A stretch of 64,000 nucleotides of DNA from Polaribacter sargassicola. GTDB lineage: Bacteria; Bacteroidota; Bacteroidia; Flavobacteriales; Flavobacteriaceae. The stretch spans positions 1-64,000 of the forward strand of contig NZ_JAHDAU010000006.1 in NCBI RefSeq assembly GCF_021991835.1. Direction: 5' to 3'. Positions 19,042 through 29,558 of this stretch are shown here, in pieces (the stretch's first letter is position 1; each line of letters starts with the position of its first letter). Under the pieces are notes generated by a model. That model made no database searches. It saw only the letters and a list, made by a program, of their open reading frames with translations, and had not been told where the DNA came from. The position numbers were made by a program, and so were the translations under genes.

Positions 19042-21495
19042 TTAAGCTATTTTTTTAGCATTTTTAGCTTTTTGCTTTGTAATTGCAATATCTATTACTT
19101 CTTTCATTTCTGTAACATAATGGAAAGTTAAACCTTTTAAATAACTTTCTTTTATCTCTAAAATGTCTTTTTCGTTGTCTTTACACAAAATAATTTCTTT
19201 AATATTTGCTCTTTTAGCAGCTAATATTTTTTCTTTAATTCCGCCAACAGGCAATACTTTTCCTCTCAAAGTAATTTCACCCGTCATGGCCAATTTATTT
19301 TTAATTTTACGCTGTGTATAAGAAGAAACTAAAGAGGTTAACATAGTTATACCAGCACTTGGCCCATCTTTTGGCGTTGCTCCTTCTGGTACGTGAATAT
19401 GAACATCATACTTTTCTAACACTTCTGGTTTAATACCAAATTCTTCTGCATTCGATTTTATGTATTTCATTGCAATGGTTGCAGATTCTTTCATAACATT
19501 ACCAAGGTTACCAGTTATAGAAAGTGCTCCTTTTCCTTTAGATAAAATAGACTCTATAAACAAAATATCTCCACCAACTTGTGTCCAAGCCAAACCTGTA
19601 ACAACACCTGCAGTATCATTATTTTCAAATTTATCTTTGTTTCTTGGTGTACCTAAAATATCTTCTACTTTTTCTGAAGACAAAGTAATATCATACTCTT
19701 CTTCTAAAGCAATAGATTTTGCTGCAAAACGTACCACTTTGGCAATTTGTTTTTCTAAACCACGTACACCAGATTCTCTTGTGTAACCTTCTACAATTTG
19801 CTCTATTTGTTTTTTACCTAATTTTAAGTCTTTGGTAGTTAAACCATGTTCTTTTAATTGTTTTGGTAATAAATGTCTTTTTGCTATTTCTATTTTTTCT
19901 TCAATAGTATAACCGGTTACATTTATAATTTCCATTCTATCACGCAAAGCCCAAGGAATTTGCCCTAAATTATTAGCTGTTGCAATAAATAAGATTTTAG
20001 ACAAATCGTAACCTACTTCTAAATAATTATCATAAAAAGCTTCGTTTTGTGCCGGATCTAAAACTTCTAACATTGCAGAAGAAGGATCTCCTTGATGGCT
20101 TTGCCCTAACTTGTCTATTTCATCTAAAACAAAAACTGGGTTTGATGTACCTGCCTTTTTTAAATTCTGAATTAAACGACCTGGCATTGCACCAATATAT
20201 GTTTTTCTATGACCTCTAATTTCGGCTTCATCTCTTAAACCACCTAAAGACATACGTACATATTTACGACCTAATGCTTCTGCTACAGATTTACCTAAAG
20301 AAGTTTTACCAACTCCTGGAGGTCCGTATAAACAGATAATTGGCGATTTCATATCGTTTCTTAACTTTAAAACAGCCAAATGTTCTATAATTCTGTCTTT
20401 TACTTTTTCTAAACCAAAATGATCTTTATCTAAAACTTTTATGGCGTGTTTTAAATCGAATTTATCTTTAGAGTAAACACCCCAAGGCAACTCTAACAAT
20501 AACTCTAAGTAGCTTCTTTGAACGCCATATTCTGCTGCTTGCGGATTCATTCTTTTTAATCGATTCAACTCTTTTTCAAAAGTATCGCCAACTTCTTTAG
20601 TCCACTTTTTAGTTTTTGCTTGCTTGCGCATTTCTTCTAATTCTTCATCATTAGAAGCACCACCCAACTCTTCTTGAATGGTTTTTAATTGTTGATGTAA
20701 ATAATATTCTCTTTGTTGCTGATCTAAATCTTCTCTTGTTTTAGACTGAATATCGTTACGTAATTTTAATTTTTGTAGTTCTTTATTTAAGTTTTTTAAC
20801 GCTAATAAAGCACGTTCTTTTAAGCTACTTTTTTCTAAAATTGTTTGTTTTTGAGCTACAGATAAATCCATATTTGATGAAATAAAATTCACCAAGAAAG
20901 AATTGGATTTGATGTTTTTAATAGCAAAAGAAGCTTCGCTTGGTAACATAGGATTTTCTTTAATTACCTCTAAAGCTTGTTCTTTTATTGCATCTATAAT
21001 AGCATCAAACTCTTTTTTATCATCAACATTTTTATCTTCTATAGCTTCTTTTACAGTTGCTTTTAAATAAGGTTTGTCTTGTATAATTGTATCAATTTCA
21101 AAACGTTTTTTACCTTGTATAATTACAGTTGTATTACCATCTGGCATTTTTAAAACACGTAAAATTTGCGCTACAACACCAGTTGTATGAATATCACTTA
21201 AAACAGGTTCTTCTACATCTTCATTTTTTTGTGCTACTACTCCAATTACTTTATCGCCTTTATTGGCGTCTTTAATTAATTGTATCGATTTATCTCTACC
21301 TGCAGTAATTGGTATTACAACACCAGGAAATAAAACGGTATTTCTTAAAGGCAATATTGGTAATATTTCTGGTACACTTTCTTTATTAATAATCTCTTCG
21401 TCTTCTGGCGTCATTAACGGAATTAATTCCGAATCTTCATTCAACATATTTTGAAGCGACAAATTGTCTAAATGCATTACTTTTGGTTTGCTCAT
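19042..21495 (-). CDS. lon: ATP-dependent protease Lon
   Basis: 817 residues in the classic LonA order: N-terminal substrate domain ([17 protein letters not shown]), coiled-coil region near 230-290, AAA+ module with Walker [13 protein letters not shown] and Walker [10 protein letters not shown], and a C-terminal Ser-Lys protease domain ([10 protein letters not shown] with catalytic Ser; Lys in [12 protein letters not shown]). It degrades misfolded and regulatory proteins in the cytoplasm. The gene is monocistronic with a strong terminator. An ATG six codons downstream is an alternative start. Confidence 0.96.
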   Translation of the reverse strand: MSKPKVMHLDNLSLQNMLNEDSELIPLMTPEDEEIINKESVPEILPILPLRNTVLFPGVVIPITAGRDKSIQLIKDANKGDKVIGVVAQKNEDVEEPVLSDIHTTGVVAQILRVLKMPDGNTTVIIQGKKRFEIDTIIQDKPYLKATVKEAIEDKNVDDKKEFDAIIDAIKEQALEVIKENPMLPSEASFAIKNIKSNSFLVNFISSNMDLSVAQKQTILEKSSLKERALLALKNLNKELQKLKLRNDIQSKTREDLDQQQREYYLHQQLKTIQEELGGASNDEELEEMRKQAKTKKWTKEVGDTFEKELNRLKRMNPQAAEYGVQRSYLELLLELPWGVYSKDKFDLKHAIKVLDKDHFGLEKVKDRIIEHLAVLKLRNDMKSPIICLYGPPGVGKTSLGKSVAEALGRKYVRMSLGGLRDEAEIRGHRKTYIGAMPGRLIQNLKKAGTSNPVFVLDEIDKLGQSHQGDPSSAMLEVLDPAQNEAFYDNYLEVGYDLSKILFIATANNLGQIPWALRDRMEIINVTGYTIEEKIEIAKRHLLPKQLKEHGLTTKDLKLGKKQIEQIVEGYTRESGVRGLEKQIAKVVRFAAKSIALEEEYDITLSSEKVEDILGTPRNKDKFENNDTAGVVTGLAWTQVGGDILFIESILSKGKGALSITGNLGNVMKESATIAMKYIKSNAEEFGIKPEVLEKYDVHIHVPEGATPKDGPSAGITMLTSLVSSYTQRKIKNKLAMTGEITLRGKVLPVGGIKEKILAAKRANIKEIILCKDNEKDILEIKESYLKGLTFHYVTEMKEVIDIAITKQKAKNAKKIA

Positions 21496-21652
21496 TTGTT
21501 ATATCTCTGTCATACTGACATTAATTTTTAAAGCAATAAAAATCAACATCAATTCGTTATTTATAATTTACTGATAATCAATTATATAAAATGCAATATA
21601 ATTAATATCATTTAATAGAAAACAATTGTTGTGCCAAGGTTTAAAAGCGTAC

Positions 21653-22312
21653 TTAACACGTAACATAAAGCTTAGTAACTATTACTCCTTTCTTATTATC
21701 TAAAACGTAAGAAAGTAATTGTTTTTCTTCTTTTATTTTTAAACAAAAAGGAGGCGCTAAAAGATCTAAACCACTTTTCTTTTTTATTCTAATACCTTGG
21801 CCAGAAATAATATCTTTATTTGCTTCAAAATGTCCGTTTGGTATATGTTCAGTTAAAATAATATACTTATAATTTGTTAATTTATCAACTATTTTTTTTA
21901 CTTCTTTATTAGATAAATGCTGTAACACTTGCCTTAAAATAACACAATCTCCTTCGGGTAAATTATCTACAGCAATATCTAAACATTTAAACTCTAAATT
22001 ATTGGCTTTAAATTTTTGCTTGTTATAATTTATTAAATCTAAAACAATGTCTACAGCTATGTAATTTTTAACATAAGCCACAAAATGTTTACCAATATTA
22101 AAATCTCCGCAACCTAAATCGCAAACAGTAATTGGCTTTTTAAAAGAGGTTAAAAAATGGGTTACCATCTTAATATATGGTGCTATAATATCTGGTTGAT
22201 GAGAGCCAGAACCAGAATAAAATTGGTCTTTATTTGTACCCCAAAGTTTCATTTTATAAACCTGATCCATTGCATCTTTTGTTGGCCAAGGTTTTTTATT
22301 TTTTTTCTTCAA
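21653..22312 (-). CDS. Class I SAM-dependent methyltransferase
   Basis: 219 residues. Motif I is VCDLGCGDFNIGKHF (about residues 60-74), motif II-like NYIAVDIV, then CLDIAVDNLPEGDCVILRQVLQHL for the acidic and post-motif segments. This is a Rossmann-fold S-adenosylmethionine methyltransferase; the methyl acceptor cannot be inferred. The start at 22312 is 59 bp from a divergent mutarotase-like gene; the promoters presumably lie between them. Confidence 0.8.
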   Translation of the reverse strand: MKKKNKKPWPTKDAMDQVYKMKLWGTNKDQFYSGSGSHQPDIIAPYIKMVTHFLTSFKKPITVCDLGCGDFNIGKHFVAYVKNYIAVDIVLDLINYNKQKFKANNLEFKCLDIAVDNLPEGDCVILRQVLQHLSNKEVKKIVDKLTNYKYIILTEHIPNGHFEANKDIISGQGIRIKKKSGLDLLAPPFCLKIKEEKQLLSYVLDNKKGVIVTKLYVTC

Positions 22313-22371
22313 AACAAATTATCATTAAACAACTTCAATTATTTTCTTCATTTTTGTACAAAACAAAATAT

Positions 22372-23316
22372 ATGTCTGCAATACAGGTTAAAACAATTAC
22401 ATATAAAAGTTGGAAAAAAGCTGTTGAGATTTCAAATTTAGAAATTAAAATTATTGTAATTCCTAAAACAGGAAGAATAATTTCTTTTGGTTTTATAAAT
22501 GATGAAAATATATTTTATGAAAACGACCAATTAACAGGAATTGAATTAAAAATTGGAGAATATTTTTATAACAACTCTATAAAACAAGCACCAAATATTG
22601 GTGGAAATAGAGTTTTACCTTGCTCAGAAGAATACCATCATTTGATAACAGGTTCTAGACATATTCCCGATCCTTATATTAATGCAAGTGCTTATACTGT
22701 TGATTTTTTAGAAAACGGAATTGTTTTAAAAAGTCCGGTTAGCAATCTTTTAGGCATTCAGATTAAAAGAACAATTACTATTTTTAACAAAGGTTGTAAA
22801 GTAAATATTTATCAAGAATTGATAAAAAAACAAGCTGCTAAAAATGCCGAATTAGACAAAATTCCTTTAACCATCTGGAGTTTATCAAAAATTAAAACAC
22901 CCAACATTAGTTATACAAAACTTCATAAAAATAGTATTTTTAAAGATGGGTTTACCATTTCTAAATGGCCAGATGCAAAAAATTATGCCGAAGAAAATAC
23001 TTCTATCAAAGATGAAATTTTAGCATTAAAATCATCCGAAGAATTTCCTCAAAAAATTGGTACTGATGCAAAAAAATGGGTTGCCGGATATTTAAAAAAC
23101 ACGCTATTTATAGAAGAGTTTACGTTTGATGAAAATGCAACTTATCCAGATAACGGAACTTCTGTTACTATTTTTGGCAATCATTTATTTACCGAATTAG
23201 AATGTTTAAGCCCAGAAAAAATACTGTTAGTAGGAGAAAAAATCAATTATAATTTAAGTTGGAATTTGTTAAAAATCAGTAACAAAAAAGAAATAATTAA
23301 TACCTTACCAAGGTAA
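22372..23316 (+). CDS. Galactose-mutarotase-like (DUF4380-type) protein
   Basis: About 314 residues, beta-rich throughout. Features such as IIVIPKTGRIISFGFINDENIFYEN and GGNRVLPCSEEYH resemble the beta-sandwich of aldose-1-epimerase relatives (DUF4380). The frame is open from 22234 but overlaps the divergent methyltransferase gene; the ATG at 22372 removes the overlap. No catalytic His/Glu pair can be assigned with confidence. No signal peptide, so probably cytoplasmic. A sugar-related role is only suggested. Confidence 0.6.
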   Translation: MSAIQVKTITYKSWKKAVEISNLEIKIIVIPKTGRIISFGFINDENIFYENDQLTGIELKIGEYFYNNSIKQAPNIGGNRVLPCSEEYHHLITGSRHIPDPYINASAYTVDFLENGIVLKSPVSNLLGIQIKRTITIFNKGCKVNIYQELIKKQAAKNAELDKIPLTIWSLSKIKTPNISYTKLHKNSIFKDGFTISKWPDAKNYAEENTSIKDEILALKSSEEFPQKIGTDAKKWVAGYLKNTLFIEEFTFDENATYPDNGTSVTIFGNHLFTELECLSPEKILLVGEKINYNLSWNLLKISNKKEIINTLPR

Positions 23317-23457
23317 GTTATTAAACTTTTAGCAACAAAACCGAGTTTTTTGTTAATTTTTCTTTAAAAAATAAAGGTTCAATTAAGTTTTTTTAGTAAT
23401 TTTATATTTGTAATTCAACTATTTAAAACAAACCTATAATTTTCTATCGTCCCCTAA

Positions 23458-24090
23458 ATGATAAAAAAGCCTATTACTACTTTATTTAACTATAAAACCC
23501 TCTACCCAAAATACGAACATTATTATTATAGAAATATTTTAAAAATGTATGATAAACCAGAAACATATTCTGGCTTAGTAGATTTGTGTTTAAATAAAAA
23601 AGAGGTTTTAACAAGTAAAGAAATTTATTTTTCTAGTAATTTAAAGTTTAATTACACCATAAAAAAAGCGAAGAAAAATATTTTTAGTAAAAGAGTTACA
23701 ATAAAGAAAATAGAAAATACTACAATTTTACTTCATAAAACCAGAATTGGTGGTTATCCTGCTAAATTAGTAATGCACTTTTATCAAAACAACTTGTTTT
23801 TATTTAACTATACCTTTTCTAATTTATCTAATAATGATAAAAGCATCATTAAAAATGTTTTAAAAGAAAAGTATTTAAATAATAATACACAGTTTAGTTT
23901 TTCTAAAAATAGAATTGTAGATAGCTTAGGTAATCATATATTTATTGAAGATGATGTTTATTTTACAATTAACTACATTTCTTTAACAGATGATTTTTTT
24001 AAAATGCTAAATAATATAAAAGAAGAATTAGAAATTAAAAAGAAAGTTAGAAAAGAGCTTCATAAAAAAGAACTTTATAACAACCTATAA
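23458..24090 (+). CDS. Hypothetical protein, 210 residues
   Basis: I do not recognise this family. It is rich in Lys, Asn and aromatic residues, has no signal peptide or membrane helix, and ends in a highly charged helical tail (EELEIKKKVRKELHKKE). Codon use resembles the neighbours, so a recent import is not obvious. It lies between the mutarotase-like gene and the first sigma-factor operon, with about 140 bp on the upstream side and 88 bp downstream. Confidence 0.6.
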   Translation: MIKKPITTLFNYKTLYPKYEHYYYRNILKMYDKPETYSGLVDLCLNKKEVLTSKEIYFSSNLKFNYTIKKAKKNIFSKRVTIKKIENTTILLHKTRIGGYPAKLVMHFYQNNLFLFNYTFSNLSNNDKSIIKNVLKEKYLNNNTQFSFSKNRIVDSLGNHIFIEDDVYFTINYISLTDDFFKMLNNIKEELEIKKKVRKELHKKELYNNL

Positions 24091-24132
24091 AGTTATAGTA
24101 GTTTGCAATAAAAAATATTTTTTTCATAAAAC

Positions 24133-24160
24133 TGTCACAAATTAAAAAGTATTTTGTCTA
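24133..24160 (+). promoter_or_regulatory. ECF-type promoter of sigma module A
   Basis: TGTCACA (24133-24139), 16 bp, then GTCTA (24156-24160) matches the ECF consensus TGTAACA-N16-GTCTA, about 20 bp before the TTG start of the sigma gene. This suggests autoregulation. Confidence 0.65.
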
Positions 24161-24178
24161 TACAATAGAATCGTTTTA

Positions 24179-24748
24179 TTGGAAACTAATCAACCACATA
24201 TAACCAACCTTATAGAACGCTGCAAAAAGTCAGATAAAAATGCGCAGTTAGATTTGTACAAAGCTTATTATAAAGCAATGTACAATACAGCTCATCGTAT
24301 TTTAAAAGATAGTTTTGAAGCAGAAGATATTATGCAAGAAGCCTTTTTAACGGTTTTTACAAAAATGCATACTTATAAAGGAGAAGTTACATTTGGTGCA
24401 TGGTTAAAAAGAATTGTTATCAATAAAAGTTTAACACAATTAAAAAAGAATAATAGGTATAATGAAGTTAAGATGGAAGTGATACCTAATAATGATTTAG
24501 AAACAGAAGAAGTTATAGATTATTCTAAATTAAAAGCTAGTAAAGTATTAGATTGTTTACAAAGTTTAAAAGAAAATTATAGACTTGTATTAACATTACA
24601 TTTAATAGAAGGTTATGATTATGAAGAAATTGCAACAATACTAAACTATACAAATGATAATGTAAGAACAACCGTTTCTAGAGCAAAAAAGAAATTAAAG
24701 CAAGTATTACTTGCCGATAGTATAAAAACACAAGCGTATGGAAGATAA
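24179..24748 (+). CDS. ECF RNA polymerase sigma factor (module A)
   Basis: 189 residues with region 2 (LYKAYYKAMYNTAHRIL, then EAEDIMQEAFLTVF) and region 4 (LQSLKENYRLVLTLHLIEGYDYEEIA, then VRTTVSRAKKKLK). It redirects RNA polymerase to a regulon. There is no ATG upstream in frame, so translation appears to start at TTG (24179), giving METNQPHI. It overlaps the anti-sigma-like gene by 11 nt, so the two are coupled. An ECF-type promoter lies just upstream. Confidence 0.88.
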   Translation: METNQPHITNLIERCKKSDKNAQLDLYKAYYKAMYNTAHRILKDSFEAEDIMQEAFLTVFTKMHTYKGEVTFGAWLKRIVINKSLTQLKKNNRYNEVKMEVIPNNDLETEEVIDYSKLKASKVLDCLQSLKENYRLVLTLHLIEGYDYEEIATILNYTNDNVRTTVSRAKKKLKQVLLADSIKTQAYGR

Positions 24749-25262
24749 ATTAAATCAGTTTTTTTCTGAAAACGAATTCGATTTTCTAGAACCACATTCT
24801 AGCCATTTAGATCGTTTTGAGCGCAAATTAAATAAACAAAAAAAAGTAGTTAAAACCTCTTGGAAATGGTTATCAGTTGCGGCATCAATAATTTTGGTTC
24901 TAGGCTTTTTCTTGGGGAGTAATCATCAAAAAAGTCAATTAGATTTAGCAGATGTTTCTCCTAAAATGGAAGAAGTACAAACTTACTTTGTATCTACTAT
25001 AAATCAAGAATTAAAAACTTTAGAAAAAAATAGAAATTTAGACACAGAAAGCATTATAGAAAATGCACTTGAAGAATTAGAAGAATTACAAGAAGAATAT
25101 ACAGATTTTGTTAAAGAATTAACTAAAAATGGTAAGCAAAGAGAAATTATAAATGCAATGATTAAAAACTATCAGCAACGCTTACTTATTTTAGAAAACA
25201 CTTTAGAGCAAATAGAACAAATTAAAAACCTTAACATTAAAAAAGATGAGATTTATATATAA
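24738..25262 (+). CDS. Membrane anti-sigma-factor-like protein (module A)
   Basis: 174 residues: a short cytoplasmic N-terminal part (about 45 residues), one transmembrane helix (WLSVAASIILVLGFFLG), and a long extracytoplasmic helical, coiled-coil-like tail. Overlap with the sigma gene and the single membrane helix point to an anti-sigma role, though no zinc-binding ASD motif is visible. It overlaps the following DUF4097-like gene by 17 nt. Confidence 0.72.
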   Translation: MEDKLNQFFSENEFDFLEPHSSHLDRFERKLNKQKKVVKTSWKWLSVAASIILVLGFFLGSNHQKSQLDLADVSPKMEEVQTYFVSTINQELKTLEKNRNLDTESIIENALEELEELQEEYTDFVKELTKNGKQREIINAMIKNYQQRLLILENTLEQIEQIKNLNIKKDEIYI

Positions 25263-26328
25263 AATCACTTTATTTTTTCTTTTTATTCCGCTCTTAGTTA
25301 CCGCTAATGATGACAAAAAGAAACACGAAAAAAATAAGGTTATAAAAAAAGTATTTAGTGTAAACCCAAATGCAACCGTATCTTTAAATAATAAATATGG
25401 TAATTTAAACATTACAACCTGGGATAAAAACAGTGTAGAAATAGCAGTAACAATTACCGTACAAGGAGACGATTTAGATGATGTAAAAGATAAAATATCT
25501 GGTATTGATGTAATTTTTAATGCGAATAAATCTTTTGTAGAAGCAGAAACTATTATAGAAAGTAATAAAAGTAGTTGGACTTCTTGGTTTAAGAGTAGCA
25601 AAAACATTAATTACAAAATTAATTACGATGTTAAAATGCCAAAAACTAATTCGGTAGATTTAGATAATGATTATGGTAATATTTATTTAGATAATTTAGA
25701 CGGAAAAGCTAATATAGATTGCGAATACGGTAAAATAGCAATAGGTAATTTAAATGCTACAAGTAATGTAATTAATCTAGATTACTCTAACAGTTCTACA
25801 ATACATTACATAAAAAAGGGTACTATTAATATTGATTATTCTAAATTAACTGTTGATATTTCTGAAAACATAAAAGCTGTTGCAGATTATTCTACTTTAA
25901 AATTTGATAAAACAGAAACAATTGATTTTAATTGCGATTATGGATCTATTTCTATTGAAGAAGCCATAGACATTAAAGGTAATTCTGATTATTTAACAAT
26001 GCGTTTTGGTACCGTAAAGAAAAACTTATTAATTAATACAGATTACGGTTCTATAAGTGTTAAAAACTTAGTAAAAGATTTTGAAAATGTAGATATTAAC
26101 AGCGAATATGCTAGCATAAGAATAAATGTAGATCCTGCTGTTGTTTTTGATTTTGTAATAGATTTACAGTACGCTGGGTTTAGTAGAAATAATGATAAAA
26201 TAGATTTTTATAAAAATATATCTAAAGCTACATCAAAATATTTTGAAGGCAAATTCGGAAAAGGAAACACAAAATCTAAAATGGTCATTAACTCTCAATA
26301 CGGAGGAGTTAGTATCAAAGAAAATTAA
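25246..26328 (+). CDS. Secreted DUF4097-like beta-helix protein
   Basis: 360 residues with a signal peptide (about 1-20, ending LVTAND) and many degenerate repeats around DYGN/DYGSI/EYGKI separated by about 20 residues, as in DUF4097 adhesin-like right-handed beta-helices. It is probably a surface or periplasmic protein. It is third in the sigma operon and so likely both a target of, and a contributor to, that envelope-stress module. Function unknown. Confidence 0.75.
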   Translation: MRFIYKITLFFLFIPLLVTANDDKKKHEKNKVIKKVFSVNPNATVSLNNKYGNLNITTWDKNSVEIAVTITVQGDDLDDVKDKISGIDVIFNANKSFVEAETIIESNKSSWTSWFKSSKNINYKINYDVKMPKTNSVDLDNDYGNIYLDNLDGKANIDCEYGKIAIGNLNATSNVINLDYSNSSTIHYIKKGTINIDYSKLTVDISENIKAVADYSTLKFDKTETIDFNCDYGSISIEEAIDIKGNSDYLTMRFGTVKKNLLINTDYGSISVKNLVKDFENVDINSEYASIRINVDPAVVFDFVIDLQYAGFSRNNDKIDFYKNISKATSKYFEGKFGKGNTKSKMVINSQYGGVSIKEN

Positions 26329-26352
26329 AAAAAATCAACCAAAACTAAAATT

Positions 26353-27084
26353 ATGAACAAAAAAGTCTTTTTAACTTCCCTAATTTTAATGCTAACATTT
26401 ACAGTAAAATCACAAAATTGGTTTGGCAGTAAAAAAATAAAAGGAAACGGAAATACAAAAGTTGTTACAAGATCTATTTCTAATTATAATGATATTTCTG
26501 TTGGTGGTTCTTTTGATGTTATTCTTGTAAAAGGTAATGAAGGAGAAATTACCATTGAAGCAGAAGAAAATATTATACCTTATATAGAAACAGAAGTATC
26601 TGGCAATAACTTAAAAGTTAAGTTTAAAGAAAACACCAATATAAGCACCACAAAAAAAATAACAATTACAGTACCTTATAAAAGTCTAGAAAGTGTTTCT
26701 TTAGGTGGCTCTGGTAAAATTTATAGCAATAACACAATAGAAGCTAAAAATTTTAAAGTAAGTATTGGCGGTTCTGGTAATATTAAACTAAACATTAACT
26801 CTAACTCTATAAAAGCCTCTATTGGTGGTTCTGGTAGTATTCTTTTAGAAGGCACAACTAAAGAGCTTAATTGTTCTATTGCTGGGTCTGGTAATATTAA
26901 TGCATATAGTTTATATACAGACATAATAGAAGCTAGTGTTGCAGGTTCTGGTAACATTAAAACAACTGTAAATTCTACAATAAACGCTAAATTAGTTGGT
27001 TCTGGTAATATTTATTATAAAGGAAACCCAAGTAATGTAAAAAGTAAATCTGTTGGATCTGGAGATGTAATTGATAAAAATTAA
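26353..27084 (+). CDS. Head GIN domain protein (DUF2807)
   Basis: 243 residues: signal peptide (about 1-20), then a DUF2807 head-GIN domain (ISVGGSFDVILVKGNEGEIT) and a beta-helical tail carrying at least seven GGSGxI / GSGNI turns. It is presumably a periplasmic or surface adhesin-like protein. It follows the DUF4097-like gene by 24 bp and closes the module A operon before a strong terminator. Confidence 0.85.
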   Translation: MNKKVFLTSLILMLTFTVKSQNWFGSKKIKGNGNTKVVTRSISNYNDISVGGSFDVILVKGNEGEITIEAEENIIPYIETEVSGNNLKVKFKENTNISTTKKITITVPYKSLESVSLGGSGKIYSNNTIEAKNFKVSIGGSGNIKLNINSNSIKASIGGSGSILLEGTTKELNCSIAGSGNINAYSLYTDIIEASVAGSGNIKTTVNSTINAKLVGSGNIYYKGNPSNVKSKSVGSGDVIDKN

Positions 27085-27103
27085 ACTCATCTTTCTAACA
27101 AAT

Positions 27104-27141
27104 AAAAAAGCCTTAAAAGAAAATTCTTTTAAGGCTTTTTT
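27104..27141. terminator. Bidirectional terminator between the two sigma modules
   Basis: The 18-base arms (27104-27121 and 27124-27141) are perfectly complementary around GCCTTAAAAG, with A/T runs on both sides. It separates two convergent operons. Confidence 0.92.
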
Positions 27142-27181
27142 ATTATCTAAGTTTTTTCTTAAACATAAAAATTATTTACTT

Positions 27182-27718
27182 TTAAAAAACACCACTAAGC
27201 TCTTTTAAATCTAAACTATTTTCATCTAATTTTATATTCTTTATCATTTCCATTACCATAGCCGGATTCATGTCTTCACCTAATAACCTTGCTATTCCTA
27301 CTCCAACTTCATCACCATAACCAAATACAATAATTTCATCTATAGAATCTGTATCTCCAGTATAAAAAACATTAACATTCATCCCTTTTGCTTTTACAGT
27401 CATAAGAGATTTATACGCTTCTTCATTTTCTTTAAAAATGGTTTTAAGCGCTGTTTTTTCTATTTCGTAAGCCTCTTTATTATCTTTAATTGGTAAGGCA
27501 ACAACGTTTACTTTTCTAATACTATTTAAAGTTTCTTTTACTTCTTTAGAAACATCTGTAGATTTTAACTGTAAAATACTTGATGGTACATCAACAGTAA
27601 TAAAACCTTTTTTTTCTTGACTTTCTACTAAATATCCTTGTAAAGATTTTTTATTATTACATGAAGTTAGCATTAATATGATTGAAAAAAGTGAAAATAT
27701 TTTAACTATTGTTTTCAT
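27182..27718 (-). CDS. DUF4252 lipoprotein
   Basis: 178 residues with a lipoprotein signal (IILMLTSCNN). The rest has the DUF4252 pattern: segments on gene-specific small beta strands and helices, including the GYGDEVGVGIARLLG stretch. The family is Bacteroidota-restricted and of unknown function, typically seen beside ECF sigma genes. It is the last gene of module B. Confidence 0.75.
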   Translation of the reverse strand: MKTIVKIFSLFSIILMLTSCNNKKSLQGYLVESQEKKGFITVDVPSSILQLKSTDVSKEVKETLNSIRKVNVVALPIKDNKEAYEIEKTALKTIFKENEEAYKSLMTVKAKGMNVNVFYTGDTDSIDEIIVFGYGDEVGVGIARLLGEDMNPAMVMEMIKNIKLDENSLDLKELSGVF

Positions 27719-27836
27719 TATTCTGTGTGGTTTTGGTTGATTTTTTTTAAAGTTAATATTAAAAACTAACTTATTTTTCTTGTTTACATTTGGCTTATTG
27801 TATTGCTTATTTAAGTCTTTAAACTAGCAAACAATT

Positions 27837-28979
27837 TTATTCTATTTCTTTTAAAATTTCTTTCTTTTCGGCTTCAGAGTAAAATTCAGAATTCTTAAGA
27901 CTATTCATCAATCTTATTTTAATGTCTTCTGTATTTAATTTTAATTCTTCTTTAGCCCACATAATATTTAGTAATCCTTCAGAAAAGCTAGGGTATTCAT
28001 CCATTAAAATTTCCCAAATAGTAATTGCTTTTTTGTATTCTTTATCATTATAAAACTCCCATCCTTTGCCGTTTAACACTCCTATAGATGGGCGTAATTG
28101 TTGACCATAATGATTTTTGATATTTTTAGAAGCAATTGCTAATTGATGAATATCTTTATTACTGATATCAAAAAATTGATGAATTTGATGACTCCAATAC
28201 TCAAAGACTTCATATAAAGCCGATGGAATAATTAATGCAGGTGTTGTGTTATGATAAGCATCTTTAAACAATACACCTTTTGTATTAATTAACGGATGAT
28301 CAACTAACTTTAAAGATGCTTCCATAACTTTAAATTCATCTGGATAATCATTACCAATTCCGTATCTGTAATATTTGGTATGATTACCTTTGTATGAGTT
28401 TACTTTTAAAATAGAATCTGCAAGATTAACATTTTTTTGAGTTGTAAAAAAAGGGCTTAAAGATATTACAGCATTTAATTCTGTTAATCTTTTTTCAAAT
28501 AAATACGTAGTTAAATAACCGTACCTAGAGTGCCCTATTAACAATCTAAATTTATTTGCTTTATACTTTTGTTCTAAAAGAGGTATTAATTCATTAAAAA
28601 TAAAAAGTTCATTTTCTTTAGCCTGTCCTATAGAGTTTGTTTTTTTATGCAAAGTCTCTTTAGTACGTTTCATTCTATCAGACGCTATGCTTACAATGAT
28701 TGTTGAAGGCATTTGATCACTAATAGTTAAATAGTCTATTGTATTTATAATAAACTGATGACTTCTTTTATTCTGTTTATCAAAAATTATTGTTAGCGGA
28801 TAAGTATGATTATTATTTTGTTGCCAATCTTTTGGTACAGTAATACTAATATTTTTATTATATCCTAAATATGATGATGACAGAGTGGTATCTACTAATT
28901 TTTTATAGTTTTCATAGCTTTGCGAAAAAACATAGCTTGTAAAAAAAACAAATATTAAAATTAGAGATTTTTTTTGCAT
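27837..28979 (-). CDS. Secreted alpha/beta-hydrolase esterase (Fes/IroE-like)
   Basis: 380 residues: signal peptide (ending YVFSQS), then an esterase-D-like hydrolase with PLTIIFDKQ (oxyanion strand), nucleophile elbow RLLIGHSRYGYL (catalytic Ser in GHSRYG), and a likely His in FKDAYHNTTP. A C-terminal helical stretch (about 300-380) resembles a TPR-like tail. It probably cleaves an ester outside the cytoplasm; the substrate is unknown. It sits between the two DUF4252 genes and is likely in the same operon. Confidence 0.78.
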   Translation of the reverse strand: MQKKSLILIFVFFTSYVFSQSYENYKKLVDTTLSSSYLGYNKNISITVPKDWQQNNNHTYPLTIIFDKQNKRSHQFIINTIDYLTISDQMPSTIIVSIASDRMKRTKETLHKKTNSIGQAKENELFIFNELIPLLEQKYKANKFRLLIGHSRYGYLTTYLFEKRLTELNAVISLSPFFTTQKNVNLADSILKVNSYKGNHTKYYRYGIGNDYPDEFKVMEASLKLVDHPLINTKGVLFKDAYHNTTPALIIPSALYEVFEYWSHQIHQFFDISNKDIHQLAIASKNIKNHYGQQLRPSIGVLNGKGWEFYNDKEYKKAITIWEILMDEYPSFSEGLLNIMWAKEELKLNTEDIKIRLMNSLKNSEFYSEAEKKEILKEIE

Positions 28980-29013
28980 TTTATTTTTAATGTTTCGTAA
29001 GTATACTAATTAC

Positions 29014-29526
29014 TTATTTTTTTTCATCAACAAAAGTATCTGCTAATTCAGACATTTTATTAATATCTATATTCCCTGTTAAAGAAACAACCACAGCTTC
29101 AGAATTTCCTTTTGTTTTTTTGTCAATTCCTTTAACAAACATTAAAACTTCGCTTACAAAATCTTTATTTCTTGTTGTCTTTACATAAATTTTTACACGA
29201 GAATCATCTTCTTTAATTCTCATTAACTCTGTTAAACTAGCACTTTTTACTTGAGATTTTACCATCTCATCCATGGTGTTTGCTATAGAAACATCATTTG
29301 TAGAAAATACTTTAAACTCTTTTAATTCCTGAATCATTTTAAAGACTTCCATAGCCTCATTTCCTTCAGATTTTCCTGGATTAAATTTTGATAAAATTTC
29401 GAATGCATCTTTATTTACAATAATAGCATCTACTCCATTCATGTCTTCTAATTTATCAAAAAATGATTGTGCATTTGCTAGCATTGGTGCTAGTATTAAC
29501 GCTAATAATATGGTTATTTTTTTCAT
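29014..29526 (-). CDS. DUF4252 exported protein
   Basis: 170 residues with a signal peptide (about 1-19, ending MLANAQS), then a DUF4252 domain (VNKDAFEILSKFNPG, later ILMFVKGIDKKTKG-like pattern and SLTGNIDINKMSEL). It is a paralogue of the other DUF4252 protein 1.3 kb away. It lies 32 bp after the anti-sigma-like gene, so is probably part of the same envelope-stress operon. Function unknown. Confidence 0.78.
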   Translation of the reverse strand: MKKITILLALILAPMLANAQSFFDKLEDMNGVDAIIVNKDAFEILSKFNPGKSEGNEAMEVFKMIQELKEFKVFSTNDVSIANTMDEMVKSQVKSASLTELMRIKEDDSRVKIYVKTTRNKDFVSEVLMFVKGIDKKTKGNSEAVVVSLTGNIDINKMSELADTFVDEKK

Positions 29527-29558
29527 TGTTTTTTTAACTTTACTTGGTTTTACTAATC

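Noticed and set aside
26700..27070. Apparent repetitive DNA, CRISPR-like
   Set aside because: The repeats encode GSGNI turns in frame, are imperfect, and there are no spacers of constant length.
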